Part shown: piece by piece, positions 43,856 through 55,129 of the stretch
How positions within the stretch are numbered: position 1 is the first letter of the stretch
How the letters are laid out: every line of letters starts with the position of its first letter
Source of the DNA: Ceratothoa steindachneri
Lineage: Eukaryota; Arthropoda; Malacostraca; Isopoda; Cymothoidae
NCBI GenBank assembly: GCA_963969495.1
Contig: OZ018329.1
Span: forward strand, 70,396,959-70,460,958
DNA length: 64,000 bases
Direction: 5' to 3'
Program-made: the position numbers and the translations under genes
Notes under the pieces: model-generated
What the model saw: only the letters and a program-made list of their open reading frames with translations
Database searches by the model: none
What the model was told of the DNA's origin: nothing

Positions 43856-44670
43856 TGCACTAATTGCGGAAATCCACATCTCATCCTTTCAATGGCATGT
43901 CCCTTGAAGAAAGAAAAACTAAAGAACAAAAAGACTGCAATGTCAGAAGAGGAGAGGCAAAAGACAACGACTTACGCAGCGGCAACGGCAAGGCCGGCAC
44001 GGGAACAAAAAACAATCGTGAATATTGAGAAAAATATGAGGCTAGATCTCATACTGTGCATTCTCCACGCATATTTTGTGAACATGGCAAAACCGGGCTC
44101 ATACTCGGAAGAGCTAAATAAAATGCTAACAAAAAATGGCCTAAAACCTATGTGGTTCTCCGAGAACCCGCCTTCCAGCGACCTGTACAGAATCTCAATG
44201 TCAAATGAACAGGAAACAAAAGAGACAGCAGAAGAACAAATAGACACCGAAACTTAAATTAATAAAGAAGACTTAGAGGTCATAGAACAAATTAAACTGG
44301 TGAAAACAAAACTTGAAAAAGAAAAAGCAAAGACAAACAATACAGAAAAATATAACATTTAAATTTACAGAACTCACTCCTCACCACTTCCGTTAGTTAA
44401 TAAACCAATAGAAATTGTTGAAGGTCTGGTCAAAGGGAAATTTAAATGGAATTACGATTCTGAATATGATGAAACCGAGATTAATAATGTCCTTAAACAA
44501 GGACTCATAGAAATTTCGGTGAATTCATGCTTTAATCTCCCTACTGACCAGTTCAAGAAAAAACGTCCAGGACATATTAGATCGGATCACCCGCGAACTT
44601 TGAGAGGGCTAAAAACGGAAGACCCACCAAACGATAAAATTCATAAGAACATAAGAAAAGAAAGAGACTG
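43856..44670 (+). pseudogene. LINE F ORF1, 3' part
   Basis: The readable frame starts in the last zinc knuckle, CTNCGNPHLILSMACPLKK (43856 on). It continues through a Lys/Glu/Ala segment to the conserved ILCILHAYFVNMAKPGSYSEE block and PMWFSENPPSSDLYRIS, with a stop at 44257. Beyond further stops, 44400-44590 encodes the C-terminal module: IEIVEGLVKGKFKWNYDSEY, INNVLKQGL and TDQFKKKRPG. The reading ends at TGA 44668-44670, a few bases before ORF2, as in copy A. Confidence 0.75.
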
Positions 44671-44699
44671 AAAAAGACCATTCATGGCCTACACCTTGT

Positions 44700-46948
44700 A
44701 GCTCCTGTAAATCCGAACGTACAATACCAAAAAAATCTAAAATCTTTACTCTAAATGTCGACGGATGGAGGGGAGGGATAAAAAACTCATATATTGTAAC
44801 ATAATTAGGCAAATTGATCCAAATATAGTCATCATAAACGAACATGGTATGAACTTACAAACGGAACACATCAAAATCCCAAATTTCACAGTTTTGGCCG
44901 CAAGCCACACCCATACACGATATGATGGAACAGCCATGGGAATAAAAAAGGGAATTTCATACACCGAAGTTAGAGATCTGAAAGAGTCATATATAGCTAT
45001 TAAGCTAAAAATGACAACAGGAGATCTGGTGTTAGCCGAAGCATACCACCCCCTCCGGCGCTCGTACCTTCCGACCCCGAACTTCATTCGGATCTTCTGC
45101 CGACCATCTTTAGCGATCCTCCTAGGGGGTCTCTATGCAAGATGCAACTATGCTGGATACACGACCGCCTTCAATGGAAATAGAAAAACCCTAGAACTAC
45201 TCATGAAGCGGCAGATGGTGCAAAGAGCCCTGATTTTCCCACATTTGTAACAAACCGGTCTTCAACCACTCAAGACATAATATTGACTAAACCCAACTTC
45301 GCTTTCAACATCCACACCACTCCCAGTCCCGTAATACCTTCTGATCACATCGGACTCATTACAAAAATTTCAACCTCGCCTATCCAAATTGAAATTTCCA
45401 AAGGAAGGCATTATCAAAGACCAGCTGGACTGAGTATAAGAAACATTTAGAAATTATAGTATAACCTCTCTTGCAGAAAGTCCCCTAGAAGAAATCAACA
45501 CGCACCTAAACAACATTACAAACCTTATCATAGAAGCTGACAGGATATATGTCCACAAAACTGACTACAGAACAATCCATGCTCCCCAATGGACGGATAA
45601 AATCAAAACTAAAATGGAGGAAATTTACAACACGTTTGAAGAAATCCGTCGACATGGTAGCAGTAGAGAAAGGTATTTACAATTAAGAGACCTCATAATT
45701 CAAGTGAATAATCTAATCAGGAGAAATATCAACACAGCATGGGACAATATCATTAGAAACATGGATACTGAAAGAGATCCAAAAAGGTTCTAGAACCAGT
45801 ACAAAAAACTTATTAAAGGTTTCATACCTAAAGACAAAATGTACCTGGAAGAAGGCTCAATCACAATGTATGAAACAGAGAAATCGAAGAGAGATTAAGA
45901 GCGCATAATAAATGAATTGCAAGATAGGGACCACGAACACTCATCCTTCACACGGGTGGACGAATTCCGCGATCAAAGGAACGAGGGAAGGCCCTTCACC
46001 CTAATAGAATTTAAAGCAGCCCTAGGGACGTTTAAACAGAAAACCCCAGGCATTAGCGAAATCATCAAAAACCACATTACAAACGCACCCGCCAATATCC
46101 ATCAAGCACTCCTCAAAATCCTTAATGCATGCCTGAACACGGCATTTTCCACCAGCCTTGAAGACGGCGAGGATGATATTCCTTCCCAAACCCGGAAAAC
46201 CCAAGGGCCACATCAAGAGTTATAGACCGATCTCACTGTTGCGATTCATCGACAAATTAATGGAGAATCTACTCAATGAGAGACTAAAGACCTTCCTGGA
46301 AGAAAACGATATGCAGAACGAACAACAACAGGGATTCAGGAAAATCGAGGCATTCATTACCGAGAAAATCGTAGTCGATATAGCAAGAGGCTAAAGACTG
46401 GACTTGACACTTTGCGACGTCGCCAAAGCCTTCGACAAGGTATGGGTGCCAGGCCTTAAAGTAAAATTAATTCAGCTCGGTCTCGAGACAAACCTAAGCA
46501 GAATCTTGAGTATCAATCTAGAAGACAGGAAGTCGAAAATTACTATAAACAACTAAACTGGCAGTGCTTTCACTCTAAAGGCAGGGGTCACGCAAGGCGG
46601 GTGCCTCAGCCCTACCCCGTCATTCCGATTAACACCTTGTCCAAAACACGAATGTTAAAATTACAAGTAGTCCAAAATTCCGCGACCAGATTTATAACTA
46701 ACACCTCAAAACTGTAAGGAATACCATCAATGGAAATACATCGAAGAACAAGGTTAAAACAAATTAATCAATTCCTTCACGAATATGCGATGAAAATATG
46801 TCACCAATTAGAGGCGGAACTCCCAAATGAAACAATAAATAAAGTTAGACCCACCGAAAGAGAATACAGGACGAGACTACACTTTAGGCAAAGGTTTAAA
46901 AGTAGTCGAAGAAATATACAGGATGAAATTGAACCACTATATAGGTAG
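44700..46948 (+). pseudogene. LINE F ORF2: mutated endonuclease and deleted RT
   Basis: The endonuclease (44735-45400) starts FTLNVDGW and keeps VIINEHGM, but the usual GDLNAR reads GGLYAR, losing the catalytic Asp and Asn. SDHIGL is present near 45345. RT frames show FRDQRNEGRPFTLIEFKAAL, MIFLPKPGKPKGHIKSYRPI (46158-46225), QQQGFRK, VAKAFDKVW (about 46420-46445) and VTQGGCLSPT (about 46590-46612). They then jump straight to KLQVVQNSATRFITNTS (about 46655-46710). The segment that should hold FADD and the palm C-terminus is missing. The copy is inert for at least two independent reasons. Confidence 0.8.
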
Positions 46949-47087
46949 ACTATCCGAGAATGACCCTAAAAGAATAACTAGCTTTTAAGAAAATAACTTA
47001 GTAACTTGATAATAATAAAAATAAAATATATGTATACATGTGTATATGTATATATATGTGCATGTGTGCATGTATAATGATAAAAAG

Positions 47088-47092
<5 letters not shown>

Positions 47093-47124
<32 letters not shown>
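47093..47124. repeat. (TA)n, 32 bp
   Basis: Pure TA repeat, preceded by a mixed tatatgtgcatg tract (47028-47070). Confidence 0.95.
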
Positions 47125-47126
<2 letters not shown>

Positions 47127-47169
47127 ATATACTAAAGAGACAAATAAAATTCACATAACTGTAATAAAT

Positions 47170-47686
47170 AAGATGTGGCACTCGAGAGTGCACCAAAAAT
47201 CGACATAAACTAACGAAAAGAAGAAAACTTTAAAGAGAAAAAAGAAGACAAAGGCTCGAACGCTTCCCTCGAAAGAGAAAACAATGAATAAGTAACTATC
47301 TATGAAATCAATAAAACAAAGGCTCTGTTGCTGAGAAGAGATAAACAAAAGTGAAATAAAGCAACATAAAGCGATTGCTAGGCAACCTGGTACACACACT
47401 CTCATCATCACACACACCAATGACATTATCACCCCATCACTATCACCGCATCATTCACCTCTCCTTTTACATTATTATTTCTATCTATCCTATCTTATTC
47501 TCCCATATATTCACCACTTTTGAAATCCCAATCCCAATCTCTCTTTTCATTACTTAGTTGAAAATGGCAATTATAACTTTGCCGAAACTAGTCCTGTGGT
47601 TATAAATAAATCTTGTGGTTTACTATTATCTTCTCACTGATATGTATCACGCTAATGGGATATCTTATGATATATATATATATATA
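47170..47686 (+). mobile_element. Penelope-like 3' end with (TA)8
   Basis: The diagnostic part is 47550-47625: ttgaaaatggcaattataac, tttgccgaaactagtcctg, ttataaataaatcttgtgg. It matches the minus-strand end at 17.36-17.45 kb block for block, and again terminates in a TA repeat (47671-47686). The A-rich 47170-47540 stretch resembles, in composition and scattered words, the sequences before other PLE ends (9.05-9.29 kb). No coding remnant was found. Confidence 0.6.
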
Positions 47687-50329
47687 GACATACAGACTTT
47701 TGGAAATATATATTAGATAATCTTTGCATAAACTTGCAATCAAATAAACGTCTTTAGAGAAAGAGCTATATGAGATTTTAGGGCCGCTCGATAGCTTGCT
47801 TTGATTAATTATTCGGCCTTTCTTTTCTTTATCTGAAACTTCCAAAATTTTATTCTGCCCCTAATATTGTTTCGTGTGGGCGACCGCCACAGCTTAAAAA
47901 AAGAACAAGTTCTAATATTTTTTTCAGAATTTCATAGGAATAATACAAGAGTATGAGAGGACACCAGATTTCCCGGTATTGGCAATTTCCATTTTTGCTT
48001 AAACTGCAATGCCTTTTAATCCTGCAAAACTTACTATATACTACTACAATAACTGTTTACTACTTTATTTTGTTAAGTCCGGCTTTTTTGTTAATGCTAT
48101 TTGTCGACTCCGTTTTTCATGCCTAGATACAACCGATATTAGTAAAAGAATAGGGTTTTTTTTTAAACAAAATCAGCTTTGGGGGTGGGGGAATATTTTG
48201 AGTAAGAGTGGTGTATTTTATGAAATATTTCTCATTCTTCTGTTGTAGTTCAGATCATAATAAACTTTCGTATCAATTTCTTCCCTTTCCTTTTAAAATT
48301 GGTCTGTTCATCATGAGAATCTGCATAAATAGGAAATTCAGCTGACAGTAAACCTTTCAACTATTAGCTGCTCCTATGGTTTGTGGATGGATTTCCACTC
48401 ATAATTAATAGTATTCTTTTTAGTTTATACGTTGATCACGTTATCAATACTCCCTTTTCTATATATCAAGGTATACGATAACTTATATACCTTCCCTAAC
48501 CGAGAGTAAATCCCAAGAATTTTGCCTGATTAGTGCAGAGACGCGGTAATTTTTTTATAGAAATCGGATTAAATTCATAACAATGAACAAGTTATACCGA
48601 TACGTTAAACTAAAGCACATTTTTAACTCTTTGTCCCCTAGAAACTTTAGAAACTTAAAACAAATCAAATGTTAAGAGTAACTTAAATCCCTTTTCTTTT
48701 TTTTCAAAAATTTCCCCTACATCACTTATTACACTTTTCCAAATGATAAGGCAATTTATCACCTAACCTCTGATGTTTCTCATAATTGTAGGTTAAAGAG
48801 ATAAAATAATTATTTGCATTTACTTAAAAGAAAACATTTTATCCTTTTAATTTCCCTGTTTGACAAACTTCCTATCTCAATATATTTAACCGGATAACTT
48901 TGTAAATTTTATGGCAAGCATTTATCTCTTGGTCCTAACATTTCTAAGCCTTAAGTATTGAACTTATGTCAAAAGGAAGACGATTTTGATTCCTGACATC
49001 TTTTTTTTTCACATAATAGGAGGGGTTCATCTTTGTCTTGGCTAGTTCACATCCAAATTTTGAAATAAAGGGTGAGAGTGATTATAATATATCATAAGCC
49101 ATGTAGTCCAACAAAAGGACCTGGTAAATCAAAATTGAGGGAGTAGTGTCAACAGATGAGAACAAATACTGAATATCCCCAAAGGGACTATACATACTCA
49201 TACTCTTTATAACATGATATATTTTATAATGAAAAAGTTAACAAAAAGCACAAGTGATACTTGTAATTGGTAATAATTGGTAGGTCTTATCCTTTCTTAC
49301 GGTGACCCCTTTTTTCAGTCTTCTCCCAATTTTTTTTATACAAGGTAAGGATTTGTTTTCTTGCGTATGTGATCATAATTTGTGTTATTGAATTATTTCT
49401 GGTCTTCATTCTTAGAAATTATTAATATTTAACGATGGTATGTATCTTAATTATAGCACTGAAAATTGAAAAAAGAGCCAAAAAAATCATATAACACACA
49501 CAAAAGAAATAGGAGAGGAGTTAAATAATCAAATAGCACGATGAGCATGATGGATACAACATATACTGTTTCCTAGTGCTTAAAACAAAGCGAACCAAAT
49601 AAGGAAACCCGATTGTGACAAAAATTCACGAATAATGACAAAACTAACCAAAAAGTGCAAATGAACGAAAAAGGAAAACAACATGAATAAAGAAGAGAAA
49701 AATAAACAAATAAATAACCAAGGAACATGAACCCACAAAACAGATACAGATACGAAAATTATGCTACAAAAAATCATAGAAACTCAAAAACAAATAATGT
49801 TAACAACGGTTTGAATGCCATCTCATACACATATAACATAATAAAAAAACAAACTCAGAAATAAACAAACAAACACATTTTCACTCTAGTTTATAGTACA
49901 GAGATTAGCGTGACCTCCACGCAAACTTGCACCTCTCTGAAAACCTCCAACTTCCTTCCGCTTCAATCATCTACCTCCTTTACCGCTCTACAAAGTTGGG
50001 CAAAACATTAACACCAGGGACAGGTACATCAAATAGTAACAATTAAAAGCTAGGAAAACATAAAAACACCTTGGTCGGGGTCCCACGTTAAGCAACTCCA
50101 CAGGCCAACTTGGTCAACTTTCAAGGCTTTGGCTTTATTTCAGTCTGTCTTATCCTTACTTCTTTCTTCTTCCCCTCCCTCTCTTCCTCTCTCCAGAGCT
50201 CTTTTCCCTCGGTACCTTCAGGTCTTGAGGGAGGGGGACGCCGGCGAAACCGACTGGTCGGGAGGTGGGGAGGAGCACGGAGATCTAAAACTTTTTCTCC
50301 CACTTTCCCTTTCATTTAATTCTAACTAT
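47687..50329. other. Unassigned AT-rich sequence
   Basis: No supported gene. The minus-strand frame 49777-49580 is Phe/Ser/Leu-rich low complexity. No terminal repeats or tails recognised. Confidence 0.4.
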
Positions 50330-51155
50330 TTGTCGATCCGATCCAGGTCTCTGGCAAAGGAGGCAAAGGAAAATGTAGGTTTGAAAACGTGCTTCTTTTA
50401 ACGGCGGTCAACTCGGAGACGCCGAGAAGTCGAGAGTATGGTTTCCAGCTGAAGTTGCACGTTAAATGCCGGTTTCTTCATTTGAATAATCACGGCTTCG
50501 GCCATCCGGAATCTTCTGCGGTTTTGAAGTCCCAGGATGATGGAAGTGTCCTTATTCAGCTTTTCACGGGTTAGAACACCGGCTAGCATGAAGACGAAAA
50601 AGGGCTCAAAGCTATTTTTCATCGTAATGTGACCCCAACCGACCCTAATACGGATATAAATCTAATTACTTACGACAAGGCCAAGAAAACAAGTAGTTGC
50701 ATCATGAAGAGCAGCTGTCTCCCTCCGACGAGCGAACTCCAGGAGACTAACGTCGTTTACGAATATTCGTGCAAAGTCGGTGACTGCGAACACCTCAATT
50801 CAAAGTACAACGGCGTAAAATCCACAACCCTTTCAAGGAGACTGACAGCTTACCTTCAAGATGGCGCGATTAAAAAACACGCCCACTCTCATGGCACTAC
50901 CCTAACCAGTGAAAAGCTGAATAAAGACACCTCCATCATCCTAAGACTTCAAAACCGCAGAAGATTGCGGATGGCCGAACCCATCATTATTTAAATAAAG
51001 AAACCGGCAATTAACGTGAAACTTCAGCCGGAAACCATATTCCCGAAATCTCGGTGTCTCCGAGTTGACCGCTGTTAAAAGAAGCACGTTTTCAAACACT
51101 CATTTTCTTTGCCTCCTTTGCCAGAGAACTAGATCGGAGCGACAAATAGTCACAG
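50330..51155. repeat. Inverted pair of PLE GIY-YIG 3' fragments
   Basis: The right copy (plus, about 50600-51155) encodes ELQETNVVYEYSCKVGDCE, then STTLSRRLTAYLQDGAIKKH and SEKLNKDTSIILRLQNRRR, a PLE GIY-YIG domain. The left copy (minus, about 50590-50330) encodes REKLNKDTSIILGLQNRRRF and continues with KKPAFNVQLQLETI. The two share roughly 230 bp of near-identical inverted sequence, extending past the stop into 3' UTR (gaagcacgttttcaaac on both). They diverge from a centre near 50600; the left copy starts later in the domain. Neither holds the RT. Confidence 0.8.
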
Positions 51156-51295
51156 TTAACGGTTTATTAAGAATGAATTACAAAGAGAGATTACATAAAT
51201 GTAAATATATAGCGGACAGTGTGGAAAATAGAATTTAGCAGAGAAGAGATAGTTATAAGTATAAATAGGAAGATAAAGGGTCCCTAACCAACTGT

Positions 51296-52445
51296 CCACC
51301 AAATCTGGACGAGGCAATTCTCGAGGAGATAGACGAGGCACTCGACGACCTCAACGAACAACGTATAAATGCAAATAGGGCTTGCATACCGAAAACCCAG
51401 TATAAAACCCTCTCAACATACAGATGGGCTGGGTACATGAAAGAACTCTATAGAGAACTGAGAGTAATGTATGAAGTGAATATCAGAAACGCATCAGTTG
51501 ACTCGCTACGACGAAGTAGAGAGATCAAGGAAGAGCTCAACCAGTTAATCCTCGAACAACAACAGAGACAATGGGACGATGCAATCTAGATACATCTCAC
51601 AAAGACTTTTGGAAGAAAGTCAGAAGTCTCAGAGGATCATCTTGAAAAAAGAAGAAAATGGAAATCTAAAAAGAAGATGGATCCATTGAAACAGATGACA
51701 GAAACATCGAGATAATATTCCGGCGTTATTGGGAAAGAATCTTCAGTATACCCGAAGAAGAAAACAAAAATTTTGACATAGAGTTCAAAAATAACATCGT
51801 AGACGAGCTTAACACGGAAATACATAGAACGCATCCTCATCACCAGGTAGAGAGACTGCGTGACGGAGACGCCGAGATCACCGAAGAAGAGATCCTTGGT
51901 GCACTCCGCTCATTCCGTCAGAAAGCCCCAGGCCAATCGGGGCTTACGAAGCTAAACTTCAAAAAGGCACCAGCCAACATCATCGAAGGAATGAGACGTA
52001 TATTCAACGCATGTCTGAATACGGGGTACTTTCCAGATACTTACAAGACGGCAAAGATGATCTTCTTGCCCAAGCATGGAAAGGACCCAACGTTGAGAGA
52101 GAGCTACCGCCCAATTTCACCTCTGGAATTTGGCGGGAAACTCTTTGAGAAGATCCTCAATGAGAGACTGTCTCACCTGGAAGAGAACTCCCTCTACAAC
52201 CCTTGCCAATACGGGTTTAGAAAGAAGCGGAGTACGGAAATGGCAATCAATGTCATAACGAAAAAGCTTTCTCAAGCCAAATGGGACAGGAGTTACGTGG
52301 ATATTGTTTGTCGGGATGTATCAAAGGCGTTTGATAAGGTGTGGCAGCGGGCCATGCAGTATAAGATCTTACGGCTGGGTCTAGGTGAAAACTTGGAAAG
52401 AACTCTCTGTGACTAGGTCATGGAGAGAGCGGCGTATGTCAGCCT
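51296..52445 (+). pseudogene. LINE fragment close to copy B, truncated at both ends
   Basis: From PNLDEAILEEIDEAL (51299) it follows copy B ORF2 nearly residue for residue through YMKELYRELRVMYE, RSREIKEELNQLILEQQ, a frameshifted linker and the RT start. The frame 51991-52416 has TAKMIFLPKHGKDP, ESYRPISPLEFGGK, CQYGFRKKRSTEMAI and CRDVSKAFDKVW. Past one stop, VMERAAYVSL is the last matching text before unrelated sequence at about 52445. Loss of the 3' end, including the catalytic FADD, cannot come from simple 5' truncation, so a later deletion or recombination is likely. Confidence 0.85.
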
Positions 52446-52975
52446 ATCCAAACACCCTATCGTTCTTCCCTACACGTACCTACACTTTTAACTTAATCGT
52501 AATCGGGTTCCTGAGACGTGGAAATCAATTTTTTAGCTCTATACAATACAAATTTCACATCTACTCATGAGTCAATAGTTTATAGTTATAAAAACATTCC
52601 TAAAAATTTACATATATATTTACACATAATTATATATTTCTAACGTTAACTAAACATTGTTTTAATTACTTTACATTAATTTTACGCGTTTGTCGTAAAT
52701 TTTTTTTTAGTATTTTCAGTCCAGCTGATTTTATTCTAATTTTAAGTCACTTATTTGATTAATTCACAATAGATAATTTGATACTAAATATATTTCGTAA
52801 ATCAATTAAACACACTTTCTATGTACACTTTTCCAAATCACTGATATTATCAATTATTTTATCATTATTTATTTAATTCACTTTTGGGCTTATCGTTATA
52901 TTTTATACATTTGTATTTTTGACTTTCATTTTATTTCGGACGTTTTTTGTCCACAGTTTATGGCTTTGAATGTTT
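52446..52975. other. Unassigned, very AT-rich
   Basis: No frame or repeat signature. It separates two oppositely oriented LINE pieces. Confidence 0.5.
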
Positions 52976-54353
52976 AGATGTTCACGGCGTGTACGTCCAA
53001 TGGTGGGATGAACACCGTGCCCTTCAACATTAATGCTGCAATTTCGTCCGGTGAAAAAGGTCCCTCGAAGGTCCACTTGAATTCCCCATTGGTAATGCTA
53101 AGTAGGAGAAATTCTGGGTCGTTTTTTGGTGGCGGGCAAAGGGGACCTTGAGGCCCAGGTCCTTGCCGTCGAAGAAGTAACCGTTCTCGATGACTTTCTT
53201 CTTGTAGGTTAGGGGGACATCCGTGAATTCTTCTTCGTCCAACGAATTTTGTTCGTTTGTCTTTTCCTCTGTTTTTTTTTCTTCTTCTTCTTCTTCTTCT
53301 TCTTCTTCTTCCCATTTTTCCTTTTCTTTTTTGCGCCTTTCTTCGTTTCTCCCTCTCCTTGCGAAGTTTCTTCCGTTATTTTTTTGCTCTTCAGTAAGGG
53401 ACTGCATCGGCTCCTCATTTGATTGATGTTCCCGTTGGGATTCGTCGGTAAACTGGATATTCAGTATTCCCGCCGAGTCTGGATTTTCGGGGAACCAGAG
53501 TTTTTTGGTAACTCCGTTCTTCTCCAGAAGACGGTTAAGTTTTTTGGACATGGAGCCGACGTTAGCCATGTGAGCAAAGATGATCATTGTCATAATATCT
53601 TTACCCGCTTCTGGCATCACCAGCTTCGGGGCACTTGTTGTGACGAAGTTCTTCGGGGCCGCCGCTTGAGCGTAGTTTGTCTTGGTTCTTGCCTCTTTTT
53701 TTTATATTCTCCCGTTTTATACGGATGGCTTATTTGCGGATGGGGCACCTCATGGCCAAGGCAATATAGTCCCCTTCACAGTTGACGCACTTTTGCTTCC
53801 CTTCCGTGCCATCTTTCCAACCGTGTCCGGATTTTGCGCAGTTGGAGCATGCAACTAACGTCGCCGTACAGACATTTGTTAAGTGCTTTTCGACTGCATA
53901 CCATTTGTAGCAGCAGTCAATCGGTATGTTGTCTTCTGTTTCGGTTTGCTCAAGTGATACCCTTACGTAAAACCCAAGCAGCCCATCTTTCTTGGCTCTT
54001 CTCACCATCTCGATGCTCGAGAAGATGATCTTCACTATACTCTTTCCTTTGCCGAATTTTTCCACTTTTAAAATGTTGGCCCATGTCTGCTGCGCTGACA
54101 GCTCTGCCTTGATTTCTTCACAGGTGTTGTCAGGAAAGAGTGGGTCCAGGCGCCGGAGAATAACAGTACGTTGCACTAATATTTCTTGTGGGATGTTTAA
54201 CTCAAGTCCGAGTTTTTGGAGGTGGACCTTGGCCTCGTTCGAGACCAGCAGTTCCGCATCCTCCATGGTGTGGCAGATATTCGCGTAGCCAGTTAGGGTG
54301 CCAATTAGTCTGATGAGAACTACATTAATATGTTTATAGATAGCCCCAATCAC
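52976..54353 (-). pseudogene. LINE copy E: ORF1 only
   Basis: Frame 54353-53730 (opening at GTG in the sequence; the true start is unclear) has VVLIRLIGTLTGYANIC, a middle block, and knuckles CCYKWYAVEKHLTNVC, CSNCAKSGHGWKDG and CVNCEGDYIALAMRC. After a shift, frame 53620-53030 has the conserved MIIFAHMANVGSMSKKLNRL block and KLWFPENPDSAGI. It then has an acidic tract of about 11 Glu coded by a (TTC)n run (53281-53311). A final shift gives a C-terminal module-like GEFKWTFEGPFSPDEIAALM (about 53095-53030). No ORF2 follows. A 12-base C run sits just upstream (54375-54386). Confidence 0.8.
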
Positions 54354-54756
54354 GGCATTCTTGACGGTTTAACACCCCCCCCCCCCTCAGTATAGAGCGG
54401 AGGGGAACTCTCTTACAGACCTCGGGGCCAACCCAATAGGACCTCACAGAGTAGTGGGCTCTGCCTCCTTGGGGCCCCCTCCTTGTACTCGCAAATAGAG
54501 GGATTTCGATCTCACGAGCGAAGGAAAAGATTCTCTTGTTAAAATGTCTTCCTAAAGTAAACCGCCTTTACCACGAGACTTAATGAAAGCTTCAGCTAAA
54601 CTCCTTTACACTCCAGAAATGGCGAAAAATAGGCAGATTTGGACTTAGACATATAATGTCATGAACATAGTAGTAGAGGATTTTAGTAGGAGAAATAGTG
54701 GGGATTTGAGGGGGAAATGATAGGAAAGCGAAAATAAAAGGCAGAATGAAAGACAG

Positions 54757-54826
54757 GTCCCTGGTGATAGGGTATCTCTGGCTTTCTTTGCGTTTTGGTA
54801 TATATAGTTTGTGCATATATAAATAA

Positions 54827-54900
<74 letters not shown>

Positions 54901-55129
54901 ACATTCAAGCCTTTATAGCACAGGACTTTTCGATCCCTACTGCTTTTGGTGAAGAGATATTTGTTTGTTTTTTGTTTTTATCTGAGTTGTTTACGCCCGG
55001 ATTTTGAATTGTTTTTTATTATTTTGTTTATTTCTATTTTATTTATTTTGGGGGTGTGAAATTAGCACTTGAACAATTAAGTGAAAGAAGATTGCATTTG
55101 GCTTTGTATTGGTTGGGTATTGTAAAAAT
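54757..55129 (-). repeat. LINE D 3' UTR with (TA)n in the variable slot
   Basis: Reading the plus strand: ggtccctggtgatagggtat (54757 on), a T-rich gap, (TA)n at 54829-54897, and acattcaagcctttat (54901-54916). This is the same two-box frame as the LINE A units at 1011-1491, but the slot holds about 34 TA repeats instead of a palindrome. The ORF2 D end lies at 55130. Confidence 0.75.

Larger units (their letters stand above)
43840..46960 (+). mobile_element. LINE copy F, 5'-truncated and internally deleted
   Basis: It contains the last third of ORF1, the endonuclease and parts of RT in order on the plus strand, all related to A, B, D and G. The 5' edge falls inside the ORF1 zinc-knuckle region. 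RT lacks its catalytic centre through an internal deletion near 46615. Confidence 0.8.

Noticed and set aside
49580..49777. Phe/Ser/Leu-rich minus-strand frame
   Set aside because: Low complexity from A-rich plus strand; no domain, signal or neighbour support.
53223..53426. Poly-Ser frame over (TTC)n
   Set aside because: It is the antisense of the poly-Glu tract of ORF1 E.
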